From contig NC_009464.1 of NCBI RefSeq assembly GCF_000063445.1, positions 1,736,001 to 1,800,000 of the forward strand: 64,000 nt of DNA. Direction: 5' to 3'. The stretch's first letter is position 1; each line of letters starts with the position of its first letter. Below, piece by piece: positions 52,764-61,227 of this stretch. The stretch is from Methanocella arvoryzae MRE50. Its GTDB lineage: Archaea > Halobacteriota > Methanocellia > Methanocellales > Methanocellaceae. The translations under genes were made by a program, and so were the position numbers. A model generated the notes under the pieces. It searched no databases and was not told where the DNA came from. It was given only the letters and a program-made list of their open reading frames with translations.

Positions 52764-54308
52764 CTATTCACGGAACCCGACTATCGAAACCTCGCCGGTA
52801 TTGAGGTCGACGAGGGGTATGCGGGCCGGGTCGGGCTGGATGTTCATTCTCTTCTGGAATTCGGTCTGGCCCTGCCATGTTCCGGAATTTGCCAGGATGA
52901 CGCCGCGGTGCCTGCAGACGCCTACGGTGTGGACGTGGCCGCTGTGGATGATCTCGGGTATGGGGTCGATGATGAAGTGGTCTTTTTCCTCGGGCGCGAT
53001 CATCACTCTGCCTCCGTAGATGGGCGATAAGTGGCGGCGTTTGAGGAGTTCGGCCATGGCGAGCTCGGGCCGGGAGTACGATGCGCCGGGTAAATTGGAT
53101 ACCAGGTCGTCGATGGACCTGCCGTGGTAGATCATGACTCTTACCCCCTCTATTTCCACTGCAGACGGGTTGCCGACGAAGGTGACGTTGCCCTGTTTGA
53201 ACATGTCCTGCACTTCCCTGGAAAGGGCTGGCTGGGGCTCGGCCTGCCTGACGGCGTCGTGGTTTCCTGGAGAAATGACGATCTGGATGTGCTTCGGGAT
53301 CATGGAGAAGTACTCGGCGGCCTTACGGTACTGGTCGTAGACGTCGAGGATGTGCAGCTCTTTTTCCTGCCCGGGGTAGATGCCGATGCCGTCCACGAGG
53401 TCGCCGGCCACTATGATGTACTTGAGCCGGGACACAAGGTCGGCGTCTCTGTCGGTGGGGCAGTCCCCGTTCACCCAGTCCAGGAACTTCATCCAGTCGT
53501 CCTCGAGGAAGGTGTCGCTGCCCACGTGGACATCGGAGATCAGCGCTGCTATGGATGGCTCTGATGAGCGGCGGGGGATGTTGGTGTAAGGCACGTCAGG
53601 GTAGACGAGGGATTTGGCGATGAGCAGGCCCCCGTCGCCGGACAGCTGGCCGGACACTCCGATCACCTCGTCGAGGATGAGCGGGCTCTCGAAGATGTCA
53701 CTGTCCTTCATGATCAGCACGTTGATCGAGCCCGTGGGATCCTCCAGCTCGATCATGCGGTGGCCTCCCGACGTCTGGCGAAGATCGCTGACCATGCCTA
53801 TGACCGCGACCTCGCTCTTGCCGTCTCCGCTACTGGACCGGCGGCCGCCCTTTTTGAGGCTCTCGATGGGGCGGGAGCTGACCCGGCTGCGGATCATGTC
53901 GCCCAGCTTTGTATAACGATAGCGGAAATATCCTACAAACTCGTCGTAGTCGCCGATACAGGTGGAATTGTTAGTAATGTCGTTGAGGACCCTGACTTCT
54001 CCTGCAGATGCGACGGGCTGGATCTGCCTGGGCTTTGCCGGAGACCTGTAGGCAGGCGTGGCCTGGGATGGCGGAACAGTGCTCCCATGAGATCTGTCAG
54101 AGCTGCCCGATACGGAGGCTCTGATCACCTCTTCTGAGGACAGGATTCGCCTGACGTCCTCCACAGTGACCATGAACGCGGAAGCGTCCATCCCGTCAAG
54201 AAGGCGCTCCAGGTCGCGGCTGCTTTTAGCCTTGAGCAGTTCCAGGGCTTCCGGCTCTACCATGAAACCTCTGCTGGCCAGCTTGTTGACGATCTCCATC
54301 CCGGACAT
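52764..54308 (-). CDS. polB: DNA polymerase II (D family) small subunit DP1
   Basis: 514 residues from ATG 54308. The N-terminal part has a helical domain and a Ser/Pro-rich linker; an OB domain follows (about 165-260, VAVIGMVSDLRQTSGGHRMIELEDPTGSINVLI). The C-terminal calcineurin-type nuclease has SDVHVGSD, AGDLVDG, PGNHD, YHGRS and SGHVHTVG. These are intact metal sites, so the 3'-5' proofreading exonuclease should be active. It pairs with the large subunit DP2, which is not in the window. TTG 54323 and ATG 54299 are other starts. It lies about 3 kb from the Orc1/Cdc6 gene and origin. Confidence 0.96.
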   Translation of the reverse strand: MSGMEIVNKLASRGFMVEPEALELLKAKSSRDLERLLDGMDASAFMVTVEDVRRILSSEEVIRASVSGSSDRSHGSTVPPSQATPAYRSPAKPRQIQPVASAGEVRVLNDITNNSTCIGDYDEFVGYFRYRYTKLGDMIRSRVSSRPIESLKKGGRRSSSGDGKSEVAVIGMVSDLRQTSGGHRMIELEDPTGSINVLIMKDSDIFESPLILDEVIGVSGQLSGDGGLLIAKSLVYPDVPYTNIPRRSSEPSIAALISDVHVGSDTFLEDDWMKFLDWVNGDCPTDRDADLVSRLKYIIVAGDLVDGIGIYPGQEKELHILDVYDQYRKAAEYFSMIPKHIQIVISPGNHDAVRQAEPQPALSREVQDMFKQGNVTFVGNPSAVEIEGVRVMIYHGRSIDDLVSNLPGASYSRPELAMAELLKRRHLSPIYGGRVMIAPEEKDHFIIDPIPEIIHSGHVHTVGVCRHRGVILANSGTWQGQTEFQKRMNIQPDPARIPLVDLNTGEVSIVGFRE

Positions 54309-54430
54309 AGGCAGTATAGGCAATGTACCGATGTGCCAATTAACTTTTGGTTAACCAGGCGGCATCACAGGGCTCCAGCGGATATCTATATATTATAATA
54401 ATGCTGATATTTTATTCTGGAGCGGATAGG

Positions 54431-54982
54431 GTGGACATTATAAGGAAATTTTTGAAGAGCAAGAACTTCTGGGTTTCTACGGCGAGGGAATTCCTGTTCG
54501 CCTTCGCCTTCATCGCGGTGGTAGCAGGGGCGCTGTACGCGTATTCGGGGGCATGGCCGCCGCTGGTGAGCGTAAACGGCCTCAGCATGCACCCGCACAT
54601 GCAGGACGGAGACCTCATTCTCATACAGAAGCTGAGCTCCGACCAGATCCAGACCTATGAAGAGGCTAAACTGTCAGGCTACAAGACTTTTGACGGCTAC
54701 GGCGACGTGCTCGTCTACAGGCCCTTCGGGCGGACCGATATTACGCCCGTGATCCACCGGGCCATGTCCCGGGTCAACGCGTCGAGCCCCATGTGGGAAG
54801 GCAGCACCCTTGCGCCCAACAGCGGCTTCGTCACTCAGGGCGACAACAACTACCTGTTCGATCAGAGCTGCGCCATCTGCCCGAACACGCCTGTCCAGGA
54901 AGACTGGATCCTCGGGGTGGCCAGGTTCAGGATACCGTATCTGGGGTACGTGCGGAGCCTGATCGGCATATTCGGGCTGTGA
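54431..54982 (+). CDS. sec11: Signal peptidase I, archaeal (Sec11-like), first copy
   Basis: 183 residues from GTG 54431. An N-terminal membrane helix (EFLFAFAFIAVVAGALYAYSG) is followed by the catalytic serine in VNGLSMHPHM, the catalytic histidine in TPVIHRAM and the aspartate in QGDNNYLFD. This Ser/His/Asp pattern belongs to the archaeal and ER type, not the bacterial Ser/Lys type. GGAG (54419-54422) supports GTG 54431 with an eight-base gap. It cleaves signal peptides on the outer face of the membrane. A second copy lies at 55638. Confidence 0.92.
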   Translation: MDIIRKFLKSKNFWVSTAREFLFAFAFIAVVAGALYAYSGAWPPLVSVNGLSMHPHMQDGDLILIQKLSSDQIQTYEEAKLSGYKTFDGYGDVLVYRPFGRTDITPVIHRAMSRVNASSPMWEGSTLAPNSGFVTQGDNNYLFDQSCAICPNTPVQEDWILGVARFRIPYLGYVRSLIGIFGL

Positions 54983-54988
54983 TCTGAA

Positions 54989-55471
54989 TTACTTAGCGCC
55001 GGCCATCTGCCTGAGCTTCATGGTGATATACCCGAGGTCGGGCACGTTGGGCGGGCTGGCCCCGCGGTAAGCGTACTGGATGACGCCGTCCTTGTCGATG
55101 ATGAAGGCAGCGGGCCAGGTCCAGTTGGTCGTGGGGTTGTAGACGTCGTACTTCCTGACCGAGTCGAGCTCAGGATCGCTCAGCAGCGTAAACGGCGGCT
55201 TGAGGTTTTCGGTGATCGTCTTCACCTTGCCGGGGAGCTCGGGGGTGATAGCTATCACGTCTGCGCCGAGCTCTCTCAGGTCCTGGTACCTGTCGATGAA
55301 GTCCCGGAGGCTGCGCATCGAGTGCAGGTCGAAGCCGCCGAGGAAGAAGATCATCACGAGGTTGCTCCTGCCTATGTAGTCGCTGAGGGAAACGTCTTTG
55401 CCATCGGCGTTTTTCAGCCTGGCGTCCTCCGCCCGGCTGCCCACGTCCAGCCTTAAGATCATCTTGTACAT
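54989..55471 (-). CDS. Peroxiredoxin-like protein without any cysteine
   Basis: 160 residues with the thioredoxin/peroxiredoxin fold pattern: LSDYIGRSNLVMIFFLGGFDLHSMRSLRDF, GADVIAITPELPGKVK, FTLLSDPELDSVRKYDVYN, and PAAFIIDKDGVIQYAYRG. The place of the peroxidatic cysteine (normally VCT/PxE) is HSM, and no cysteine exists anywhere. Peroxidase chemistry is therefore not expected; a binding or chaperone role is possible. The fold call is good, the function open. It lies between two signal peptidase genes on the opposite strand. Confidence 0.8.
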   Translation of the reverse strand: MYKMILRLDVGSRAEDARLKNADGKDVSLSDYIGRSNLVMIFFLGGFDLHSMRSLRDFIDRYQDLRELGADVIAITPELPGKVKTITENLKPPFTLLSDPELDSVRKYDVYNPTTNWTWPAAFIIDKDGVIQYAYRGASPPNVPDLGYITMKLRQMAGAK

Positions 55472-55637
55472 ACAGATCGTAGAAATCTCTCGGCTGCATT
55501 GTTAAATAGAGTCCCCAAGAATAAACTGCCAGACGATTCTACCCCGTATTTATCACCTGCTGCCTCGCGGAATACTCCCCGGATTTTCGGAGGAAAATGC
55601 CCGAGAATTTATGTGACGGCCTCCCTATATCTCGATC

Positions 55638-56195
55638 ATGGAACCTCGAAGCTCCCGGGGCCTGGCAGCCATCTTTATGTCGAAGGACTTCTGGATCGAG
55701 CTGGCCAAGGATCTGGCCTTCACGGCAGGCTTCGTGCTCGTGCTCGTCGGGCTGCTGTACGCCTACTCCGGGGTGTGGCCCCCGATGGTCGCCGTCGAAG
55801 GGCATAGCATGCTCCCCAACCTGAAGCCCGACGACCTCATTATTATGCAGAGCCTCGACCGGGCCAGCGTAACCACGTATAACGAAGCCGTCGACCGGGG
55901 CTACAAGGCGTTCAACGACTTCGGGGACGTGATCGTCTTCAAGCCTATGGGCGACTCCACAGTGACGCCCGTCATCCACCGGGCCATGTACTACGTAGAA
56001 GAAGGCCAGCCCATGTGGACCGGCGGACCTCCGGCACCTCACTCCGGCTACATCACCCAGGGCGACAACAACTACCTGTACGACCAGTCCAGCCCTATCT
56101 CCCAGAACCAGCCTGTGAAAAAAGAGTGGGTCCTCGGGGTCTCGCAGTTCAGGATACCATACCTGGGGAAGCTAAGGACGTTGCTCGGGGTATAG
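55638..56195 (+). CDS. sec11: Signal peptidase I, archaeal (Sec11-like), second copy
   Basis: 185 residues. The membrane helix is DLAFTAGFVLVLVGLLYAYSG; the catalytic serine is near 57 in VEGHSMLPNL, histidine near 114 in TPVIHRAM and aspartate in QGDNNYLYD. The copy is clearly paralogous to the gene at 54431 (shared KDFW/NFW start, GDVIVFKPMG and RIPYLG tail). Both copies look functional. Duplicated signal peptidases may split substrates. It converges on the Orc1/Cdc6 gene with only seven bases between. Confidence 0.93.
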   Translation: MEPRSSRGLAAIFMSKDFWIELAKDLAFTAGFVLVLVGLLYAYSGVWPPMVAVEGHSMLPNLKPDDLIIMQSLDRASVTTYNEAVDRGYKAFNDFGDVIVFKPMGDSTVTPVIHRAMYYVEEGQPMWTGGPPAPHSGYITQGDNNYLYDQSSPISQNQPVKKEWVLGVSQFRIPYLGKLRTLLGV

Positions 56196-56202
56196 CGAAA
56201 AG

Positions 56203-57669
56203 TTACAGCCGTTGCTGGTTGTAGAACGGCTTGCTATCCTTGAGCGACCTCAGCCGGTAGTCGTCGAGGAGGACTTTGCGGGTGCTCTCCGCCGGCACGC
56301 TCAGCGCGATTTCCTTGGTTCTGCCGTACCTGCCTTTGCTGACTACGGTGGCGTTGACGATGCCCAGCATGTCCAGCTCGCTGATCAGGTCTGTGACCCT
56401 GCGCTGGGTGAGCACGTCGGAGTCGATCATGCGGCACAGCCGGCGGTAGACGTTATACACGTCACCGGTGTTGAGCTCGTGGGTATCGTTGCCCTTGTCG
56501 AGCAGCACTATACTGTACAGCACGAGCTTGCTCTGGGTCGGCAGCGTCCGGACGACCTCGGTGATCCGGTCCTGCTCGATCTTCTCTCTGGCCCTGCGCA
56601 CGTGCTCTTCTTTGACAACCGAGTCTCTAGAGCGCTCGGCGATCTCGCCCGATACCCTCAACAGGTCGAGCGCCTTTCTCGCATCGCCGTGCTCCTGGGC
56701 CGCGAAGGCCGAGCACAGCGGTATAACCGAGGGTTCGAGGGTATTTTCCTTGAACGCCATCTTGCTGCGCTGCTCCAGAATATCGCTGAGCTGCAGGGCA
56801 TTGTATGGCGGAAAGATGATCTCCTCCTCGCCCAGGGACGATTTGACTCTGGGATCCAGGTAGTCGGTGAACGTGAGGTCGTTGGAGATGCCGATGATGC
56901 TGACTTTGGCCTTTTTAAGGTCAGAGTTGATGCGCGATAAATTGTAGAGAATGTCGTCGCCGCTCTTCTTTACCAGGTTGTCGATCTCGTCCAGGATGAT
57001 GATGGCGACCTGCTCTTTCTTGTCCAGCGCGTCCCGGAACTCGTTGAACACCTGGTCGGTGGGCCAGCCGGTGATTGGTACTTCCCGGTTGTAGTGCCTG
57101 GCGAGGTGGGCGAGGATCCTGTACTGCGTGTCTATGCGCTCGCAGTTGATGAAGAGGACCCTGCACTCGACGTTCATTTTTTCCGCCAGATCCATGAGTT
57201 TCTTGCTCACGCTCTCGAGCGTAGCAGTCTTCCCAGTGCCGGTTTTGCCGTAGATCAGGATGTTGGACGGCGATTCGCCCCTGAGAGCCGATACGAGAAT
57301 CTCTGCCACAGCGTTGATCTGGTCCATCCTGTGAGGCAGGTAGTCAGGAGTGTAAGATGAACGGAGAACTTCACGGTTCTGGAATATGCCCTTCATGCTG
57401 AGCAGGTTTTGGAAGATGTTGTCGAGGGACTTATCTTCTGCGCTGTTCACAAGGTTGTCGAAAAGTCCCTTGCTGTCCTTATTACCTTCTTTAGCAGCAT
57501 TATCAGATGCCACTATGCCGGCATCGGCAGATGCTTTTGTACTATCACCAGATAATTTACCAACATCAGAAGATGTTCTACCAGCATCAGCAGATGCTCC
57601 AGCATCTGTGGGGGTGTTAGTCTCGGCACCTCCAGGGGGAAGAGGTGGTGTGGTCTTGTCAGTCAACAT
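56203..57669 (-). CDS. cdc6: Orc1/Cdc6 replication initiator
   Basis: 488 residues. Walker A GKTGTGKT (141-148), Walker B IIILDEIDNL (about 218-227) and sensor residues in SIIGISNDLTF are intact. A C-terminal winged helix binds origin DNA (about 395-470). Residues 1-85 are unusual: low complexity with repeated ASADAG/TDAGASADAG motifs. The protein binds ORB sites and loads the MCM helicase. It starts at ATG 57669 next to the origin. An ORB-like site at 57693-57709 sits just before the start, which suggests autoregulation. Confidence 0.95.
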   Translation of the reverse strand: MLTDKTTPPLPPGGAETNTPTDAGASADAGRTSSDVGKLSGDSTKASADAGIVASDNAAKEGNKDSKGLFDNLVNSAEDKSLDNIFQNLLSMKGIFQNREVLRSSYTPDYLPHRMDQINAVAEILVSALRGESPSNILIYGKTGTGKTATLESVSKKLMDLAEKMNVECRVLFINCERIDTQYRILAHLARHYNREVPITGWPTDQVFNEFRDALDKKEQVAIIILDEIDNLVKKSGDDILYNLSRINSDLKKAKVSIIGISNDLTFTDYLDPRVKSSLGEEEIIFPPYNALQLSDILEQRSKMAFKENTLEPSVIPLCSAFAAQEHGDARKALDLLRVSGEIAERSRDSVVKEEHVRRAREKIEQDRITEVVRTLPTQSKLVLYSIVLLDKGNDTHELNTGDVYNVYRRLCRMIDSDVLTQRRVTDLISELDMLGIVNATVVSKGRYGRTKEIALSVPAESTRKVLLDDYRLRSLKDSKPFYNQQRL

Positions 57670-58426
57670 AAGATATGCACCAGAACCAGGCGTTTCCAGA
57701 GGAAATGATAGTATTTGTCATGTATTAATAGTTGTGGTAGAGAGAACCCCTTTATTTCTTGTGGAAATTCGGACAATTTGAGATGTGTTTTTGATTTAAC
57801 GATATTTAATGCCAAATAAAAATTTTTTCTTCTGCACTGTAAGTCCATAAAGTGTCCAGAGCCAGAATATCAAAAATCGTGCCGACGTAAGGCCATCATT
57901 TCCACTGGAACTTATTTTATGCCGGATACCCCCACCCCTTAATTTCTACTGGAACTGAAAATCCAAAGCCAAGCTTTAGATTTGTCAGATGAAAATACCT
58001 TGTTGTAGTGGTTTGCAGATCAAAGTATTTATAGATAACGATTTATAGCTTAATAGATTATTTTTATTTAATTAAGTTTAATCTAAAATAGAATGGATTT
58101 TCGCGGGAAAATTATCTTTTGAATATGGGATGATCCATAGTACTGAATAATGAAATAATCATTATTTTGACTTATTTTCCAATATTACATCAAATTTCAG
58201 ACTATCTTGAGCCGAAAATCCCGATATACCGGCTCCATTGGAAATAAAGGGGTAGGTGTGTTACCGCTAGCGAGTGAGCTCTAAAAATTTTTATGGAATT
58301 TTTACGTAAGAACAATGTCTATCGCTATTATAGACATGCTACAGAATTACAGACGTGCTACAATTATAGTCGTGCCACAGAACATCTATAGAAATAAATA
58401 TTATCCACCAGCCCAATGCTGTTATT
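57670..58426. other. Predicted replication origin (oriC) with ORB elements
   Basis: The 757-base gap is very AT-rich. Five ORB-like boxes were found: 57693-57709 (TTTCCAGAGGAAATGAT), 57746-57768 (minus orientation, GGAAAT with G-run), 57898-57912 (TTTCCACTGGAACT), 57929-57956 (minus orientation, with GGGGTGGGG string) and 58233-58258 (plus orientation, ATTGGAAATAAAGGGG). The last two point inward across an AT-rich stretch (57960-58230), which would be the unwinding element. This is the classic layout beside an orc1/cdc6 gene. A short iteron-like repeat follows at 58329-58384. Confidence 0.82.
58329..58384. repeat. Iteron-like direct repeat near oriC
   Basis: Three degenerate copies of GACATGCTACAGAAT occur at 58333, 58352 and 58369 (spacing 19 and 17). 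They lie at the right side of the origin, before the phosphoesterase gene. They may bind a protein, but this is inference. Confidence 0.5.
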
Positions 58427-59074
58427 ATGAAGGTACTTGCCCTATCCGACCTGCATGGTAAGTTTTTCAGGCTCGACGCAATTATCAAGAAGAGCGATCC
58501 GGTAGACGCCATCGTCATCTGCGGAGACATCACTCACGGAGGCCCGGAGGTGAGCGCGGTTCGTACGATCTCGGAGCTGAAGCAACTCTGCCCGACAGTG
58601 CTCTTTGTCCCGGGCAACTGGGATACCCGGGAAGTCGTCGAAGGCCTGGGCAGGTACACTGATGCCATCAACCTGGACGTGTCTCCGAGGATTATCAAGA
58701 ATACGCTGTTCATGGGCATAGGCTACTCTAACCCGACAGGCAACAATACTCCATCGGAAATATCGGAGGAGGAGATCGCAAACAAGCTCGAGACGCTCTT
58801 TAGAGAGATGCCCGCGGTGGACAGAAAAGTTCTCGTGACACACGCGCCTCCGCTGGACACGCTGGACATGACGCCGAAGGGTGCCATGGGCAGCAAGTCT
58901 CTCAGGGCAGCGCTGGACAAGTTCGACCTGATCATCTGCGGCCACATACACAAAGCCAGAGGCAAAGTCAAAGACGGTGCCTGGCTGATCAATCCCGGCT
59001 ACGCGGCCGAAGGGCAGGCAGCCATCATCGATCTTGAAACTTTTGACGTCGTCTGGATCGACTCTGTCATCTAA
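58427..59074 (+). CDS. Calcineurin-like phosphoesterase (MJ0936/YfcE-like)
   Basis: 215 residues with the complete motif set: LSDLHGKF, CGDITHGG, PGNWD (N-W-D in place of NHD), THAPPLD and GHIHKARG. Such small phosphoesterases hydrolyse phosphodiesters or cyclic nucleotides, needing Mn2+ or Ni2+. A TATA-like box (AATAAATATTATCC, about 58391-58404) is about 28 bases before ATG 58427, so the mRNA may be leaderless. It begins next to the origin and diverges from cdc6. Confidence 0.88.
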   Translation: MKVLALSDLHGKFFRLDAIIKKSDPVDAIVICGDITHGGPEVSAVRTISELKQLCPTVLFVPGNWDTREVVEGLGRYTDAINLDVSPRIIKNTLFMGIGYSNPTGNNTPSEISEEEIANKLETLFREMPAVDRKVLVTHAPPLDTLDMTPKGAMGSKSLRAALDKFDLIICGHIHKARGKVKDGAWLINPGYAAEGQAAIIDLETFDVVWIDSVI

Positions 59075-59355
59075 ATCGACTGTGTCATCTGAGCCCCCGT
59101 CATCTGAGCCTCTCCCAGGCGACTGATTCCACGGCCCCGGTATCGTAAGGCCGGGAATAATATTTATTTCCAGCAGATAATATAATTCGTCTGATGATGT
59201 CGATCAGTGATGTCGATCAGGACACTTGCAGCACCGTCAGGGCTCATTTTTATCTCCACACGATCTCATTCGCACCCATATCGGACAGGTACGCCGGGGG
59301 GCTGTCGCCCGCCCGGTTTTCAGCTATCTACAGCAGTTTTACCCGGTGATTTCCA

Positions 59356-60399
59356 GTGCAGGAAACGAAAAAAAGAGCATCCGCCAGATCAGAGTCTCCA
59401 CGGACATCCGGTGAGATCCACCGGTGGCTGCGTCGCCTGGCCAGGGAAAACCCCGATATCTTCGGCAGAGGCGGGCAGTGGAAGATCAGGCCCGTCAAAG
59501 AGCAGCACGCCTCTTCCCACGTCACCGAAGTCTACCAGATCGACGATAAGCGGGTCCACGTCAAGTTCTTCCGCAGAACGCTGGGGCCTACAAGCACGAC
59601 CTACGAGCCCTGCAGGGAGATGGCGACGGAATTCGCCACCCTCAAGGAATACGAGCGAAGAGGGTTCGGATCCGGCAAGTATCAGGTAGCGAGAGCCCTC
59701 GGCAGCGACGAGCGCCTTGACTGCGCGCTTGCCACTTTATACGTGGGAGGCTTCACCCTCCAGTCCCTCATACAGGACGTGATCCACGGCAAGAGGGGCC
59801 CCGCCGAACTGTATATGGGGCTAGAGCTGACCGCAGGCCTCCTCAGGCGCATCCACACAGAGATGCCCCAGAGCTACTATATCGACCAGTGCGAGATGTT
59901 CTACTCGTACCTGAAAGCCCTCCTCCGCCTCGAAGAAACAGGGGCGCTGGGAGGCTTCCACAGGAAAGCAATGCGCAACATGGCCAGGTGGTACGAGCAC
60001 CAGCCCCTCTTCAGGCAGAGAGGCGTCACGGTGCACGGAGACGCCAACCCCTCGAACTTCAAGATCAAAGACGGCATCATCTACGCCTTCGACGTAGAGC
60101 GCAGCCGGCCCAGGCGCAGCAAATGCGTGGACTTAGGAAGCATAGCGGCGGATCTGTGGCACCAGTTCGCCTACGAGGGCGGGGACGGCAACAAGGCAGA
60201 GCCTTACGTGCAGCATTTCATCAGGGCATATGAGCCGGATAGAAAGCATCGAAATGAGATTCAGGATCTCCTGCCATTCTACACATCCCAGTCCCTGTAC
60301 AAGATCGCTTCGCTGGGGTTCTGGGACGGGGAGTACAGGAGGCGGCTCATAGAAGAGGGAACGAGGCGGGCTGAAGAGGTGCCAGAGTTATCAAAGTAG
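59356..60399 (+). CDS. Phosphotransferase (APH/choline-kinase-like)
   Basis: 347 residues with a protein-kinase-like fold. VTVHGDANPSNFKIKDG carries the catalytic aspartate and asparagine; AFDVERSRPRRSKCVDLGS carries the metal-binding DxE motif. The N-terminal lobe (HASSHVTEVYQIDDKRVHVKFFRR) has the ATP lysine. Substrates in this family include aminoglycosides, choline or sugars; none can be assigned. GTG 59356 has GGTGAT (59344-59349) at six-base spacing. The preceding gap (59075-59355) contains only a small direct repeat TGATGTCGATCAG (59195-59220). Confidence 0.8.
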   Translation: MQETKKRASARSESPRTSGEIHRWLRRLARENPDIFGRGGQWKIRPVKEQHASSHVTEVYQIDDKRVHVKFFRRTLGPTSTTYEPCREMATEFATLKEYERRGFGSGKYQVARALGSDERLDCALATLYVGGFTLQSLIQDVIHGKRGPAELYMGLELTAGLLRRIHTEMPQSYYIDQCEMFYSYLKALLRLEETGALGGFHRKAMRNMARWYEHQPLFRQRGVTVHGDANPSNFKIKDGIIYAFDVERSRPRRSKCVDLGSIAADLWHQFAYEGGDGNKAEPYVQHFIRAYEPDRKHRNEIQDLLPFYTSQSLYKIASLGFWDGEYRRRLIEEGTRRAEEVPELSK

Positions 60400-60454
60400 T
60401 GCAAATCGGCATTTGTCATTGTAATAGTAGTCCGAGAGAATTAACTTAGAAATA

Positions 60455-60572
60455 TCCTCTCAGACCTTTCCACACTCCCCGACCTCCCCTCAAACCTCTC
60501 CACCCTCCCAGACCTCCCAGCCTGAAAATCCTCCCAGACCTCCCGTGAACTCCCCGACCTCCGAAGACTTTC
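60455..60572. repeat. GACCTC-type pyrimidine repeat arm
   Basis: About 115 bases made of variants of CTCTCAGACCTTTCC and CCTCCCAGACCTCC. They match the pyrimidine arm at 44026-44137 closely, including AGCCTGAAAATCCTCCCAGA. The opposing purine arm is absent, so this is a half element. The remaining 290-base gap (60400-60690) has the promoter of the HD gene and no other gene. Confidence 0.72.
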
Positions 60573-60690
60573 TAGCGCTGTACGTCCGATGGAAAAAGTA
60601 TCTGGCTATATTCTCGTATCTGGAGCAGGGCATGATGATGAACAGCTTTTTATCGATTAGATGGCCAATCACTCATAGCCGGTGAAACCG

Positions 60691-61194
60691 ATGCAGAAGC
60701 CTTCCCTCGAAGACGTGATCATTCTCGCCACCCAGTCCCACAAAGGCCAGCGGGACCGGGCTGACCTGCCCTACATTCTCCATCCGCTCAGGGTGATGAT
60801 GGAAATGGACCCGGCCGACGAGGACGCCATGATCGTGGCGGTCCTCCACGACGTGGTCGAGGACACCAGTGTCACGCTCAGCGACCTCCAGTCGAAAGGC
60901 TACCCGGACAACATCGTCGATGCCCTCGACTGCCTCACCAAGAGAACCAACCCCGCCGAGGCCGGATCGGGTGTCTACGACATAAATGGCAAGGAGAGGT
61001 ACAGCTATTATATCAGGCGCATTAAGCAGAACCCCCTCGCCACGAAAGTCAAGATCGCCGACCTCAGGCACAACTCCGACCTCGGCCGCCTCAGGAAGGT
61101 CGAATCCTGGGATTTGAAGAGGCTGGACAGATACCAGAGGGCGCTGATGTACTTGACTAACAGGTACGGGTCGCCGGACATCCTGGTGGACTAA
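60691..61194 (+). CDS. HD-domain protein, (p)ppGpp hydrolase-like (Mesh1/SpoT type)
   Basis: 167 residues from ATG 60691, chosen because GGTGA (60681-60685) precedes it. ILATQSHKGQRDRADLPYILHPLRVM contains the first metal histidine, VAVLHDVVEDT the HD pair, and KIADLRHNSDLG the late aspartate. This is the hydrolase signature of RelA/SpoT and Mesh1 proteins. No synthetase domain is present, so it is a stand-alone hydrolase. Archaea rarely use (p)ppGpp, so another nucleotide substrate (for example NADPH or pyrophosphorylated nucleotides) is plausible. Confidence 0.85.
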   Translation: MQKPSLEDVIILATQSHKGQRDRADLPYILHPLRVMMEMDPADEDAMIVAVLHDVVEDTSVTLSDLQSKGYPDNIVDALDCLTKRTNPAEAGSGVYDINGKERYSYYIRRIKQNPLATKVKIADLRHNSDLGRLRKVESWDLKRLDRYQRALMYLTNRYGSPDILVD

Positions 61195-61227
61195 GACTAT
61201 TTTTTATCGAAAATCACTGCCGGCTAA

